Assembly (NCBI GenBank): GCA_019914945.1
Contig: CM034107.1
Span: forward strand, 10,044,001 to 10,108,000
DNA length: 64,000 nucleotides
Reading direction: 5' to 3'
Origin: Typha latifolia
Lineage: Eukaryota; Streptophyta; Magnoliopsida; Poales; Typhaceae
How positions within the stretch are numbered: the stretch's first letter is position 1; every line of letters begins with the position of its first letter. The notes beneath the pieces are model-generated. The model was not told where the DNA came from and ran no database searches. It was given only the letters and a program-made list of their open reading frames with translations. This document shows, one piece after another, positions 38,555 to 50,100 of the stretch. Both the position numbers and the translations under genes were made by a program.

Positions 38555-39703
38555 TTATCGTCGTATCGCGGCGGCGGAGTACACAAAACCCGAGAACTCC
38601 GCCGGCGTTTCCACCGGCGCCCACCTCCCGGCCGCCGCCTCCAAAACCCACCCCTTACACCTCCCGTCCTCCATCGCCCCGATAACAAAAATCATCTCCG
38701 CCTCGCCGATCGCCACCGCCCTTGGGCTCGACTTTAACCCTTCCGGCGTAGCCGCCACCACCCTCCAACCCTTCCCTCTCCCTTCGTACTCCCTCACCCC
38801 TCTCCCGCACTCCACACTCCAAATCCTCCCTCCCACTCCGACGAAACACGCGGCGGCAGCGCCGTCCTCGGCCGCCGGGAAAATCCCTTCTTCTTTCCTC
38901 CACTCCTTTGCCTCCTCGTCGTACCACTCCGCCCCGTTCTCGAACCTTCCTTGCCCCTCTGTCCCGTAGCCACTCACCGCCCAGAACCCACACCCGGTGA
39001 CCACAACCCCTTGGCTCTCGTCCCTCTCGTCCCCCATCTCCGCCATCGGCGACCACTCGTCGACCGCCACGTCGTACGCCGCCGCCGATCTGAGTGCGTT
39101 CTTGTTGGCGTCGTGGCCGCCGGAAACGTAAACGCGCCGCCTCGTCGGCGCGGGGTCGCCGGCGCAAGCGAAGAAGGACCTCGCCGGTGCAGGCATTGCT
39201 TGCCCCCGCCGCCACGTGCCGGTAGCGGGATCGTGGATCCGGACCTCCGCCGCCGGATCCAGGGTCGCCGGATCCCACCCGCCGACGACCACCACCTCCC
39301 GCCCAGCCGCCGCGACCTGCGCAAACGCCGGCGCCGGCGCAGCCGCCCGCCGCCACTCCCCCGAAGTCGCGTTGTACACATGGATCCCATACTCCGGGGG
39401 CCGGATCCGATCCTCCGCCTTGTGCTCGCCGCCTCCTCCAGCGGCCTCGTCGTGGGGCAGGGGGACCATCGCTTGAACGAGGTAGATCAGGTCCTCCACC
39501 GCGCCGATCCGCTCGCGGTGGCATTGGAACACCGGGTCAGTAACCAGATCCCGCCATCGTCCGCACACGTGCCGGAGGCGCGCGTGCCAGCGGACCGGAA
39601 CACGTGCGAGGCAATCGAGTCCCACGTCATCAGGTAACCCAGGTATGAGGACCTCTTCCTCTCCTCCTCCCATTTCTGCATCTCTTATGTGCATGGATGC
39701 CAT
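38555..39703 (-). CDS. Kelch-repeat F-box protein (KFB/KMD-like)
   Basis: A single intronless, very GC-rich frame of 382 residues. The F-box begins LIPGLPDDVGLDCLARVP and continues to about residue 60 (VCGRWRDLV). Kelch repeats follow from about residue 105 to 350, with marks EVVVVGGWDPATL, RRVYVSGGHDANKNALRSA, YDVAVDEWSPMAEM and FWAVSGYGTEGQG. Plants use this architecture in SCF ubiquitin ligases. The closest remembered relatives are the At1g15670/At1g80440/At2g44130/At3g59940 group, reported to target phenylalanine ammonia-lyase or type-B response regulators. Which substrate applies here is unknown. The first Met is annotated, but Met-4 or Met-11 (MGGGEEE) may be used, because TATATAAATA sits only about 31 bases upstream of the first ATG. 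Long frames on the opposite strand are GC-driven by-products. Confidence 0.93.
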   Translation of the reverse strand: MASMHIRDAEMGGGEEEVLIPGLPDDVGLDCLARVPVRWHARLRHVCGRWRDLVTDPVFQCHRERIGAVEDLIYLVQAMVPLPHDEAAGGGGEHKAEDRIRPPEYGIHVYNATSGEWRRAAAPAPAFAQVAAAGREVVVVGGWDPATLDPAAEVRIHDPATGTWRRGQAMPAPARSFFACAGDPAPTRRRVYVSGGHDANKNALRSAAAYDVAVDEWSPMAEMGDERDESQGVVVTGCGFWAVSGYGTEGQGRFENGAEWYDEEAKEWRKEEGIFPAAEDGAAAACFVGVGGRIWSVECGRGVREYEGRGKGWRVVAATPEGLKSSPRAVAIGEAEMIFVIGAMEDGRCKGWVLEAAAGRWAPVETPAEFSGFVYSAAAIRR

Positions 39704-39733
39704 GGTGTTATGTCTCCTTTACTAATATGTGCT

Positions 39734-39745
39734 ATTTATATAGAT
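39734..39745 (-). promoter_or_regulatory. TATA box of the kelch F-box gene
   Basis: On the minus strand, TCTATATAAATAGC lies about 31 bases before the first ATG. Transcription would then start almost at that ATG. Confidence 0.6.
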
Positions 39746-39749
39746 TTGG

Positions 39750-42700
39750 TGCAGTGGTGAGAAAAGAGATTAAATTTTATAATAATAATAATTCGAATGA
39801 TGGTGAGGAGAGAGAGAGAGAGACATATAGATCATGAGGAATGTATGGTATGTGAGGGAGAGGAATGGGAAGATTAGTTTTTGGACATGGGCCAAGGGCC
39901 ATGATGAAGTGCCACTACTATTGATTAGAGTAGTAGTATAATAATGGTCTATGGATGGATAAAGCCAACCCTATCTAGGATTTGGGGCATTAAGCATCAT
40001 ACATGGCAAGTGGATGATGAGTGCCACATGGGGATGGGGGGAGATGATGCAAAAGCTTCTAGAAGAGAAATCATGAAGAATTGTATTGAATATGATAATT
40101 AGATGAATTTTTTTTATTAATTAAAGAAGCTCATATGAAACAAATAAATAAATTTAGATTTAAATTCCAAGGATATACGATTAAATAAAAATATATCTGC
40201 AGAAGAACTAATTGTGACAAAGGGTGCCAATTGAGAAAGATAATTATACTTCCAACTTGTGGCATCTTTTAGCACAAGCAGAGATGATTACTGATAAGTT
40301 GATAGTGACAAATCCCATCTCTGGTCTTGGTTTTGCCGCAAGCTACTAACATGATTATATTCAAGCTCAGTTCGAGTTTAATTCAGGCCTGATTTGAAAG
40401 TTTAGAATTTGCTCAAAATGTGCCTAAATTTAAGATACTTTGTCTTTGTATGAATACTCTTCTAAGTTATTTTTCATCAATATTTTAGTTATAGAAAGAT
40501 ATAAATAGTTTTATTCTTGGAAGGGATTACATGTTATATGTGTGTAAATAAGAGATTTGAAGGGATTACATGTTCAAAAATAAATCTACCTCATTTGTAT
40601 TGTAATAAATTAACATGCCAACTATATATTGACACATGCATGGCTATGCATGTCATTCTCTTGTGATCTTATCATCTATCCAAAGACAATTCCATATATT
40701 TGATTACTAGCAACAAAGGATTCATAATAGGCGTTAACGTTTAGATTATTAAAGTGCACATGAATTCCAAGGTTGCACTTACTTTTAGGAAAAGGTTCCC
40801 TTAGGCCCATGAGTCCAGGAAAATTGACTGAATTAATTAGTTTTGGCTTCATCTTGGTTTAATTAATATGATCATTAAGACTAGAGGAACTCTTTGCACA
40901 TCAATCAATGGGGTTCAGCCAAGGTGAATAAATATCCAAATGAAACTCGACAGCTAGGTTGATGTCATTGGCATTGACTTCATCCATACTTTCATGCAGA
41001 TTAACCTTCAGGACATAGACAAGAGATTAATGAACTCTCCATTGTTTAAATCTTGTCCAATTTTAGGATATATCTTAAGAGTACCAATGTTATCTTTTCT
41101 ATATAGTTGAAATTACTCTACATTAGTGATTATATCAAGTTGAGAAAGAATCACTTTTTATTTTTCCTTTTTCTTCTGAGAAAAAGATATTAGATTATAA
41201 GTACTTTATATTTTATCTATTTTATGATTTTTAATCTGTCTCTCAGTCTCCTTCTCTATTTGATCTCTAGGTCTTAAAAACAAAAAACAAAAAAGAAAGA
41301 AGGCAATGGCATGGGTCCTACTGGTAAGGAGCCAATTAAGGAGTGAGTACCACATCCACATGGGATCTTTTGTCCAACTTCTGCTGTTCTAGAAGACTAG
41401 AAGGCTTTTATAGTGCCTGCATGCCCCAGAGTTGGTGCTACTCCTCCAAACTCTTGTCCTTTGCTTTTGTCAGAGACCAACTAAGAGAGAGAAGAGTATC
41501 ATCCCAGCAAAAGAAAAAGATATCAAACTTCCTGGCATATTTTACATAAGTTATAAAGTGTTAAATTAATCAATGCTTTATCTCAAACATAACTAAGAGA
41601 TGAAAAAGATTGTTCCTTTAATCAGCGAAAAATATTAGATTTAGATTAAATAGAGATCAGGTCTTCTCACCATTTTTATCCAGCCTCCTCACATATTCTT
41701 TTTTAAACCTGGCATTCAACTTCCAGTTTTATATTTTATTGTCCAGGAGCAGTTAATTGTTACATATACCTGACCTCATTTGCAGTAAATGGGTAAATGT
41801 GGTCAGGTGAGTAGAGACATCTCAGTATACCTAAGAGCTCTATAAACTTTCAAAAGTAGTCAATGCATTCATAGCATTATGTCTTTTTGTTTGGGCATGT
41901 CTCAAAGGAGTAAGTGGAAGGTAGTGTGATGTGACCTAGTTGAATGCCCAGAGAGAGAGAGAGAGAGTTTTAGTTCAATGTTGAAAGCACCTCATCCCAC
42001 TTGTTGGAATAGAGTAAATGTAGTCAGGTAGGGAAGATACCTTTTTTTCTGGCAATGCTCTCTCATTAGGTTTTTTTGGCAAGAACCTAAAAGGTTCTGA
42101 AGAGTGATTAATGCATCCATAGCATCACATTTTTTTGTTTGGGTATCTCCCTTCATTAAATCCTACTCTATCAGCTTCAGTTGTAGCCCTTTGTAATGAG
42201 ATTCATTACATGAAGATAAGTAAATGGTTTAGAACTGTGTTATATATATATAGCTATTCTTATTATGAGCTGCCCTTGTGTTCTACCTACCATCTATTAA
42301 ATCTTGTTAATGCATGAGAGAACACGAAACTTTTAACTTTTGGGTTAATTCATCATCTTGCTCGTAGGATCTCAAGTTCAAGTAACTGCTAAAATAGATG
42401 CAAAAATCCCAAAATCTCAACAACAACAATTCACACTTTGGGCTTTTTAAAACGTCCGAGAGACCAAATTGCAAAAAGTTTTAGAAAAAGCCGAGCACTC
42501 CACAATCCTGAATCCATCATCTTACGAACAAGAAACAAAATGCTGGAAATTAAATGACAAAGATATTATCCCCTGCTTTATTCCTTCACATTCCCAACTC
42601 CAATTACTAGATATTACGTAGAAGCTCCGTACACACTTCGAAATTATTGCTTGATCACAATGAGGAAGCCAATTGTGCTTCTAAACATTCTACTTTTCTA

Positions 42701-42800
42701 GCCGCTGATTTTAAATAAATGTCAAAAAACTGCATATATGAGAACATTTTTCTAGAGGTTTGCATCTCTTTTGCATTTTCAAGCTAGATTATCTGATTCT
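39750..42800. other. Intergenic, AT-rich; no gene seen
   Basis: Contains GA runs at about 39808-39824 and 41949-41968 and otherwise featureless sequence. Short frames (41343-41549, 42135-42317) are unsupported. Confidence 0.5.
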
Positions 42801-42809
42801 GTCCTACAG

Positions 42810-43537
42810 CTGCCTCCGGCTCAGGCTCAGCTTGAAATAAATTTTGAGCCGAGCTTGAGCCTGAAACGAGCCTATTATCGAGTCATTCAAGCCAAGCCGG
42901 ATCAGGTTGGACCGAGCCAGATCGAGCCAAGCTGAGCACTACGGCAACTTGAGGAAGACGAGGCGGCTGGCACTGCGGCAACTTGAGGAAGACGAGGCGG
43001 CGGGTAGCTTGAGAAGAAGGAGGCAGCTGGCACCGCAGCATCACCACTCTCCGGAACGCCAATCTAATCGCCCTCATCCCCTTCTTCTCTATAGCCGTTG
43101 TCACCTCAGCAGTGAGCCAATTCAGAACGGATCTATCTCAACGAGTGGATCAAGGAGCTCTCGCATCCTCGTCGCCGCTACTGTGGCTCGACCGATGCAG
43201 CTTTTGTCGTCGGAGTCTCCCTCAAGCTTGGCGAAGGAGGACGAGGCGACCAACAACTTGAGGAGGTCGCCGACATCGCAGTATCACCACCCTCCGAAAC
43301 GCCAATTCGATGCCGAAAGAGGAGGCAGGCTAGGGGTAAACGTGTGATTTGGACATTAGGAAATAGGGTTTTGTAAAAACTCTTTTATACCGAGCGTATG
43401 GAGTCGAGCCCGAGTGAGCCTGCTCCAACTTAGGCTCGACTTAATATTAATTTCGAGTCGATTTTAACGACTCAGGCTCAACTCATCTCTAATCAGCCGA
43501 GCCGAGCCGAGTCGCTCGTTTATTTTGACAGCCCGAG
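42810..43537. mobile_element. Non-autonomous hAT-like element with 8-bp target duplication
   Basis: The 8-base word TCCTACAG occurs exactly at 42802-42809 and 43538-43545, flanking a 728-base insert. An 8-base target duplication is characteristic of hAT elements. Both arms are rich in GAGCC/GGCTC words (GGCTCAGGCTCAGCTTG on the left; AGCCGAGCCGAGCCGAG and TTTTGACAGCCCGAG on the right), forming degenerate inverted ends. The middle is GC-rich with internal duplications: CGGCAACTTGAGGAAGACG at 42942 and 42976, and ATCACCA-CTCCG-AACGCCAAT at about 43039 and 43283. It has no transposase. Apparent frames here are not genes. Confidence 0.75.
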
Positions 43538-43545
43538 TCCTACAG

Positions 43546-44168
43546 TTACATCACACATAATGAATGTAGAGCTATCTTTTTCTGATTAGCTGCTAATAGA
43601 ACATCGATCCTCTCAAGCTACAATGCATGGAAAAAATATCTACATGGAAAAAGTGGATAGTAGAAATCTTATCGATAATGTAACATGGTAGGAACATAAT
43701 TGCCTTGAAGTTGACCAAAAGTTCAAAGGATGGAATTCTAATCCTTAGATCGGAACTCGGTCATCGTACAATACAATTATGAGGAAAAAGAAAATAGAAG
43801 GTTTCATCTCAGATTGACTTGCTTGCATTATCCAAGTCACTTAGAAGTGCTCATGAACCATAAGAATGGAATCAGTAAATAACTAAACAAGTCATTTTTG
43901 TATAAATATCTTAAATGTTTATACACTTGATATCCATTAACAACTCCTCGATTTCTCAGCTGATCTGAATAATTGAACATATGAGAAAACCTCCTACAAT
44001 TAATGCCGGGCGTATCTTTCTCAAAGTAATGAGAACGAAGCAACAGAAACTTACAACACAGGAACTTCTTTCTTTTCCTAATTGAAATATGATTCAAGCA
44101 AAGGCTGAGAGGCTAGCAACATCTCCCACTTGCTTTCGATAATGAATGCATGCCAGCGAACCAGTGCT
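43546..44168. other. 3' flank of topoisomerase I; no separate gene
   Basis: This probably contains the 3'UTR and downstream flank of the minus-strand topoisomerase gene. Nothing else is recognised. Confidence 0.5.
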
Positions 44169-47100
44169 TTAGAATCTGTAGCTGGGGTCGACATCCATTG
44201 CCCATGCAAATTTTGCAAGAAGTGATTTGTTGAAAATCTGATGAGTTCAAACCATCAGTTCTTGAACCATACTAAGAAGGCAATATTGTCCACAAAAAGG
44301 AACACAGCTAGGAAGTGGTTCATATTGAATATAAACGTCGAAAATATATCTACTTGTAAGACAACAAGCAACTTTAAATAGACAAAAGCATAATGATTGC
44401 ACGAAAATAACAAGGCATCATGATAAATGCTGCAATACCTTCTCAATGGGAACTTCATGGCGTTTGCACCATGCAACAGATATTCTAGGATCAAGGTAAT
44501 TGATCTTAGATGTTCCCAATGCTACCGTCTTCAAATCCTCTTTTATTTTTTTATCCAATTCCATTTTCTCTATCTTCCCATCAATTTGAGTGAGCTTCTT
44601 CTCTAACCTGCAAGTTTGGTTTGCATGAGATGACATGCCATTCTTGAATGTATAAGCTGAATATTGCAGTCAAGTTCATTACACTTCAGGGGACAAGTTC
44701 TTCTTTGTCTTTCCTTCCTTATCTTTAAGTGGAGGCTTGCCTTTCCTGGCCCTACTTAAATCCACTCTCAATTCGTCCCTCTGGGCCTGTAGTGCATTAT
44801 CAAAGAACACAGAAATATTTAATAAGGGAAAGAAAAAAAAACATAGATTAAGAAGCAATGAGGAAATTAAACAACAAAAAACCTTCAATTCATCTATCTT
44901 TTCATTCAATCTTGACATCTGGGACTCATGGGACTTCGAGACGCTACGCTGATGATTGCAAATGATAGCAACCTGTTTTGAAGAGAATCCATCACTTATT
45001 ACCCTTATGCACATCTAAGAAACCAGTAGCTGGATAAAGGCATAATCAGTTCTTACCTCCTTGTTTGCCCGCTGATAGACAGCGATTTTTTCTGGAAGGG
45101 TGCCTTCCTTGGTTTCTTTGTTCAGCTGCCATGACATAGCACAGGTCAACACATGAAGGCAATAGTATTTAGTATCATTAGATGAACATTAAGAAGTCAT
45201 TACAGTGAAATAGTGGGTTCTAGACAAATGAAAGAAGAGTTACAGCTAAAGTATAATCAACTTTAAAAAAAGAAATTGTCTAACTTGCAAGGAATGTTCA
45301 GTTTGCTATTGACGAACTCAATATTATGCATTAGTTGGCTGAACAGAAAGTATCAAAAGCAGGGTGATAATGAGTCAATAGAAAAGATAATAAGAATGAC
45401 GATGAAATTAAATAAATATAATGGATAAACTTCACCTGCACATATTTGCTGCTTTTAATAAAAAGCACAGAGAGGAGCAAAAAATAAAGCAGGACTGCTG
45501 CAACTCATACTTACAATGTCATCCAGGGTAATAGAAGCATTATATGTACGAAACACTTTTGCAGTCAGGCCAGGCATGAGTTCTTTTAGATGTGCATTAA
45601 GTTTACTTGTATCAAGCAAGTCAAAGAGATCATCTCCATCAGTCTTTCTTTTTCCGTCACTTTTTTTAGCTAGAGATTCACAAACAACAATCAGAAACTA
45701 AGTATAGCAGCTTAAAATCAATTGAAAGAAATAATATAATTACCAGTTTGGAACTCCCCGATGGCTTTATATACAGGCAGTTCGACCTCCACTGTATTAA
45801 AGTATCTGATAGAATCTTTACCGAGGAAGTCAAACTGGAAAAAGGGGAAACAAATTGAAAGAGAATCAAATAGACATTGACAAGTATGTGGTCCAAGATA
45901 TCATATCCAGGGAACCTATTTTACCTGTAACTTATTTGGAGGCACGCAGACAACATTCTCTACCTTCAAAGTACAGCAACCAACAGTATCAGCCTCATCA
46001 TCATCCTGTGAAATATTCAGCCAAGATCAAAGAGTAGAATGTTAAGCATATGAATTTTGATGAACTATAATAGCCTGCTTCTGTTCAATATAAATGTCAG
46101 AAAAAGGAGAAAGGCATAGGTTAGACAGCAATATCCAAGACAAGATATAAAGAAAAGGTTATGTTGGACGGCAAAATGAGTTTTGGGTACTTCAGAAGAC
46201 CACAATCACATAATGTCCATATGAGGACATGCTAGGCAAACTAGCACAATTAAATTGATGCATGCTGACAAAATCACAAAATCAGAAGACATAATTAGAA
46301 CATATATATATATACAACTTTCTCCTTTAGAAAATTTGTACCTTCAATATAATATAAATTTTACGAAAAGCAATGAGTAAAGATAATTGAATATATAAAG
46401 GCAAGCTCCAGTCTTCTGAATATGATTGGATTAACAATGAGCAAATGACTTATTTCCAGTATTTAAATATGGTTAAACGAACATAACCACTGTCTTAATT
46501 TTCTTCATTCTGCACTCTCCTTTGCCTAGAGACCATCATTATCACAAACCAGAAGGTTTAACATTTGTATTACCAAATAAAGAAAAAAATTTGGCGTATA
46601 AACACCACTCATTTGACAAGCATCATTGATATTTCTAAACACCACTCAGTGGAAAGATCAAAGATGTTTATAATTAACATTACAGAATTGTGAAAATAAC
46701 AGGATAAACAAATATTTTCAGTACTGTGTATTACAAAGTCAGGAGGATATTACAACATCGCGTGAATGAGTGAAGCTGCAAACAAGGGATAGAATGACAA
46801 AAGCAACTAAACCAACAGAAAAGAATAAAAAAAGAAAAAAGGAACTAACACCTAAGCCTGATGATCAGCCATGAGAATCAAAGAAGAAGCTGGAGGTGAA
46901 GCAGAAAAGAAATACTGTTGTGAAAGATGGCATTTTTATTAGCAGCTTGAAAAAAAAATTAAGAATAACATTAAGCTTTTCGAATAAAGAATTGAAGAAT
47001 AACAGTTCACAATAAGGGGACAGTAATTTGAAACTATAATTTAGAAATAATCATAGAGGAAGCAAGAACAACATCAGGAATGAAATAGAGTGCTTTCTTG

Positions 47101-50100
47101 AATGTCAAACATACATGAAATCACTCAAGAAAAGAAGTGGGTTTGTTACCAAAAATCATGAATATGCACGAATGCTCTGTAGAAGTACTGCAATTGATTA
47201 GTGCAATCACATTAGCATAGTAAAGCAGATGTAAGATCACAATTGCCTTTTTGACACAGTTGCACAGGGCATCAGAGATAAACGCCCTGTCAGGTGGTGG
47301 CAACAAGCATTCAGTGAGTATGCATGTATGATATGGAGAAGTACTGGAATGAATTAGCATAGTAAAGCAGATACAAGATCATGATGGTCTTTGTGACACA
47401 GAGTTGCACAGGACATGAGAGATACACACTGTGGAGTGGTGAGAACAGGACAATAAGTGAGCAAAATAAAGCCCATCAAAATCTGATCTGAAGATTAGAT
47501 TGCATAGATCTGAAATTCTAATGAGACAAGAGGATATGTTGATGAGAACAAGTTTGTGTTCAATTGCACAAAGAATTGCAAAGTTGAGAACCAACGAGCC
47601 CTTTCTGGGAGTCTTGACATCCACCTAGTGCTTATATTCAAAACAGAATTTCGTCATTGGATACAAGAACACAAAAGTAATAGGCAAATTAGCTGAATAA
47701 CTTGCACAGTTCTCTTTTCCCTGACAAATGTTTGTAACACTAGGATATAACCAACAATTACAAATGCAAGAAAAAATCTACATGACATATGCTTGGGCAA
47801 CAGGCAATGGACTGGCATTTCCAGTAAACTAAGGTACTATAATCAAGCAAATACCCTAAATAATTTGGAATATAGGATGTCACATCCTAGAATGGAAGAA
47901 AAAGGAATAATAGTGAAGCAACATCCAGAAGTAGACAATACAATACCTTTTCATTGCCTGCCCTAAGTGCTAGCTTATCTATGAGGTAAGTTGCCACCGC
48001 TATTTGCCTCTTCGTAGCATCTTTGCTAGTAAAATCCCTTGTATAATTTACACGAATGTTATGTATATAATCCTGCAAGAAGATATCAATTACAAACAAA
48101 GACTATAAGTACTTGGAATCAATAAGAAAGAGGGTAACTCAGTTTGTTACCTTTAATAGCCTAGACTTCTCGTATTTCTCTTTGTCACTTTGCCCTTTCA
48201 ACGAGCTGCTTGCTGCCAAAAATACATACTTGAACTCTTTCGGATTTATGGGATCATTCCAGAATGCTAGCCATGTCACCGAGTTGTCGTGTTTCACTTC
48301 TTTCCACCTGCAAAGATACCACCAATGTTAAAGGCCTATAAATCCAGTATCTGCCAGTACTTCAAATCTTTCTATTTCACCTTAACATTTTTCTTTAGTT
48401 GGTCAGTACCTTTCACCAGGGATAGGACACTCAGGAACTGGAGCACCTTTTCCAATATTAATTGTGATATCCCTTGGTCGAATGCGCCGTTTCAGTTTTC
48501 CCATCTGACAATATAATTCCACCAAAAGTTTCAACAAAAATTGGCAGAATATACCAATTATGAGAACAGAACAAAAATTGTTTCCTGCAAGGTACAGTTT
48601 ATTGCAGTTTAATTGTAGGTAATCTAGTATACTAGACCTTGGGATGCTCTCCACGGCCTCGGAATAAACCTGGTGGTTCAACTCTGAAATTACCAACCTG
48701 AAAAGAATGTAGGCATTCAGTATTAAGCATAATGGATATGGCAGAAGGAAGAAAGAAGGCTAGAAAAGACATTCACTTGATCATTGCATAAACCACAACA
48801 TAGATATCATACTGAGGAAGATTAGTGATGGATGCAAAAGAAACGACAGAGAAGACCCTAATTTGATCACTTTGGTCATTGCATAAGCCAAACATATATA
48901 TCATATCAAAGAAGACCACGGTACATGTTTGTAAACATCACCACACAGGGATTGAGACTCTAATTGACACATGAAACCAATTATAGCTAATTAGTCAATG
49001 GCATCAACTGCATAACTTCTAGACATTAAACCAAAAGAAGTTAAGAACTAATGTATCACATGAATATAATGAAATAACAAGAATCCAATGTGAACATAGA
49101 CTAGATACATTTGTGTTATTAAACTAAATTGAAGCAGATAGGCAAACACCAATAATCTGAACTAGTTATTCAACAATAAGTGATAAATAACCTTTTCTTT
49201 CACACCATCAACAATAGCCCACATGTACTTCTCCTCCTGCTTCAGTTTCTCTTCTTTTACAATTTTCTTCTCCTGTAGAAGAAGAATATTCAAAGTCATT
49301 ATGTATAGTCTACTAAACTATACAGATTAGGAAGAAAGTGATGAATTATAAATATTAGTAGGCATTGACCAACAATCACTAGAGCAAGGTGCTTCTCCCC
49401 TATAAAAGAAAAAGAAACTTAAACAGCCTAAATAAATGACATTTGGTATAATTTAGAGCAAAAGTCACATGGAAGGTGTCACTAAGTCTTGCCCCTTGCA
49501 TCCAAGAGGTCATGGGTCCAAGTCTTGGAAACAAGTGTAAAAATTGAAATTGAGTGTAAGATTGCGTACATCTCAAGACCCTGCATAGATAGAAGCCTCG
49601 TGCGAACACCCTTTTTTTAGAAATTATAGAGCAAGTGAATAATATGACCACGGGGTGGGGGCCTAGGGGGCCGGGGGGGAGAGGGGGTGGATGGGTGGGA
49701 GGGGGGCGTTAAAACCTTGATATTTTGACTAATACAAAAACTAAGTTAAAGCACAGAGATTGAAAATAAACTGATGTAGCATTCTCACAGAAGAGCAAAA
49801 TAATCTTACAACGTTGTTGGGATCACTACAACAAAAGGAAGGTTCATATGTCATCAATTAAAGATGGATAACAAGAAAAAGGAACTAGATATCACCTTCC
49901 AATCCATCACTTTCAGAGTGATTAGATATCAAAAAATGACAAGAGACATTTAAATGCGCAAGCACAAAGGTTTTCTCCACCCAAAAATAAATCATATGAG
50001 AATGCATGCTCTTGTCCAATCTAGGGGGCATCCTAGTGTGATGAGGCTTGTATCAATGCAAGGTATCAGCAGAGAAGATGTATGAAGTCTTACCCTCATT

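Noticed and set aside
38655..39637. Long open frames on both strands overlapping the kelch F-box gene
   Set aside because: They are Arg/Pro/Gly-rich by-products of high GC content. Only the 382-residue minus-strand frame has F-box and kelch motifs.
42907..43347. A 146-residue frame, considered as a gene
   Set aside because: It lies wholly inside the hAT-like element and its repeats mirror DNA-level duplications.
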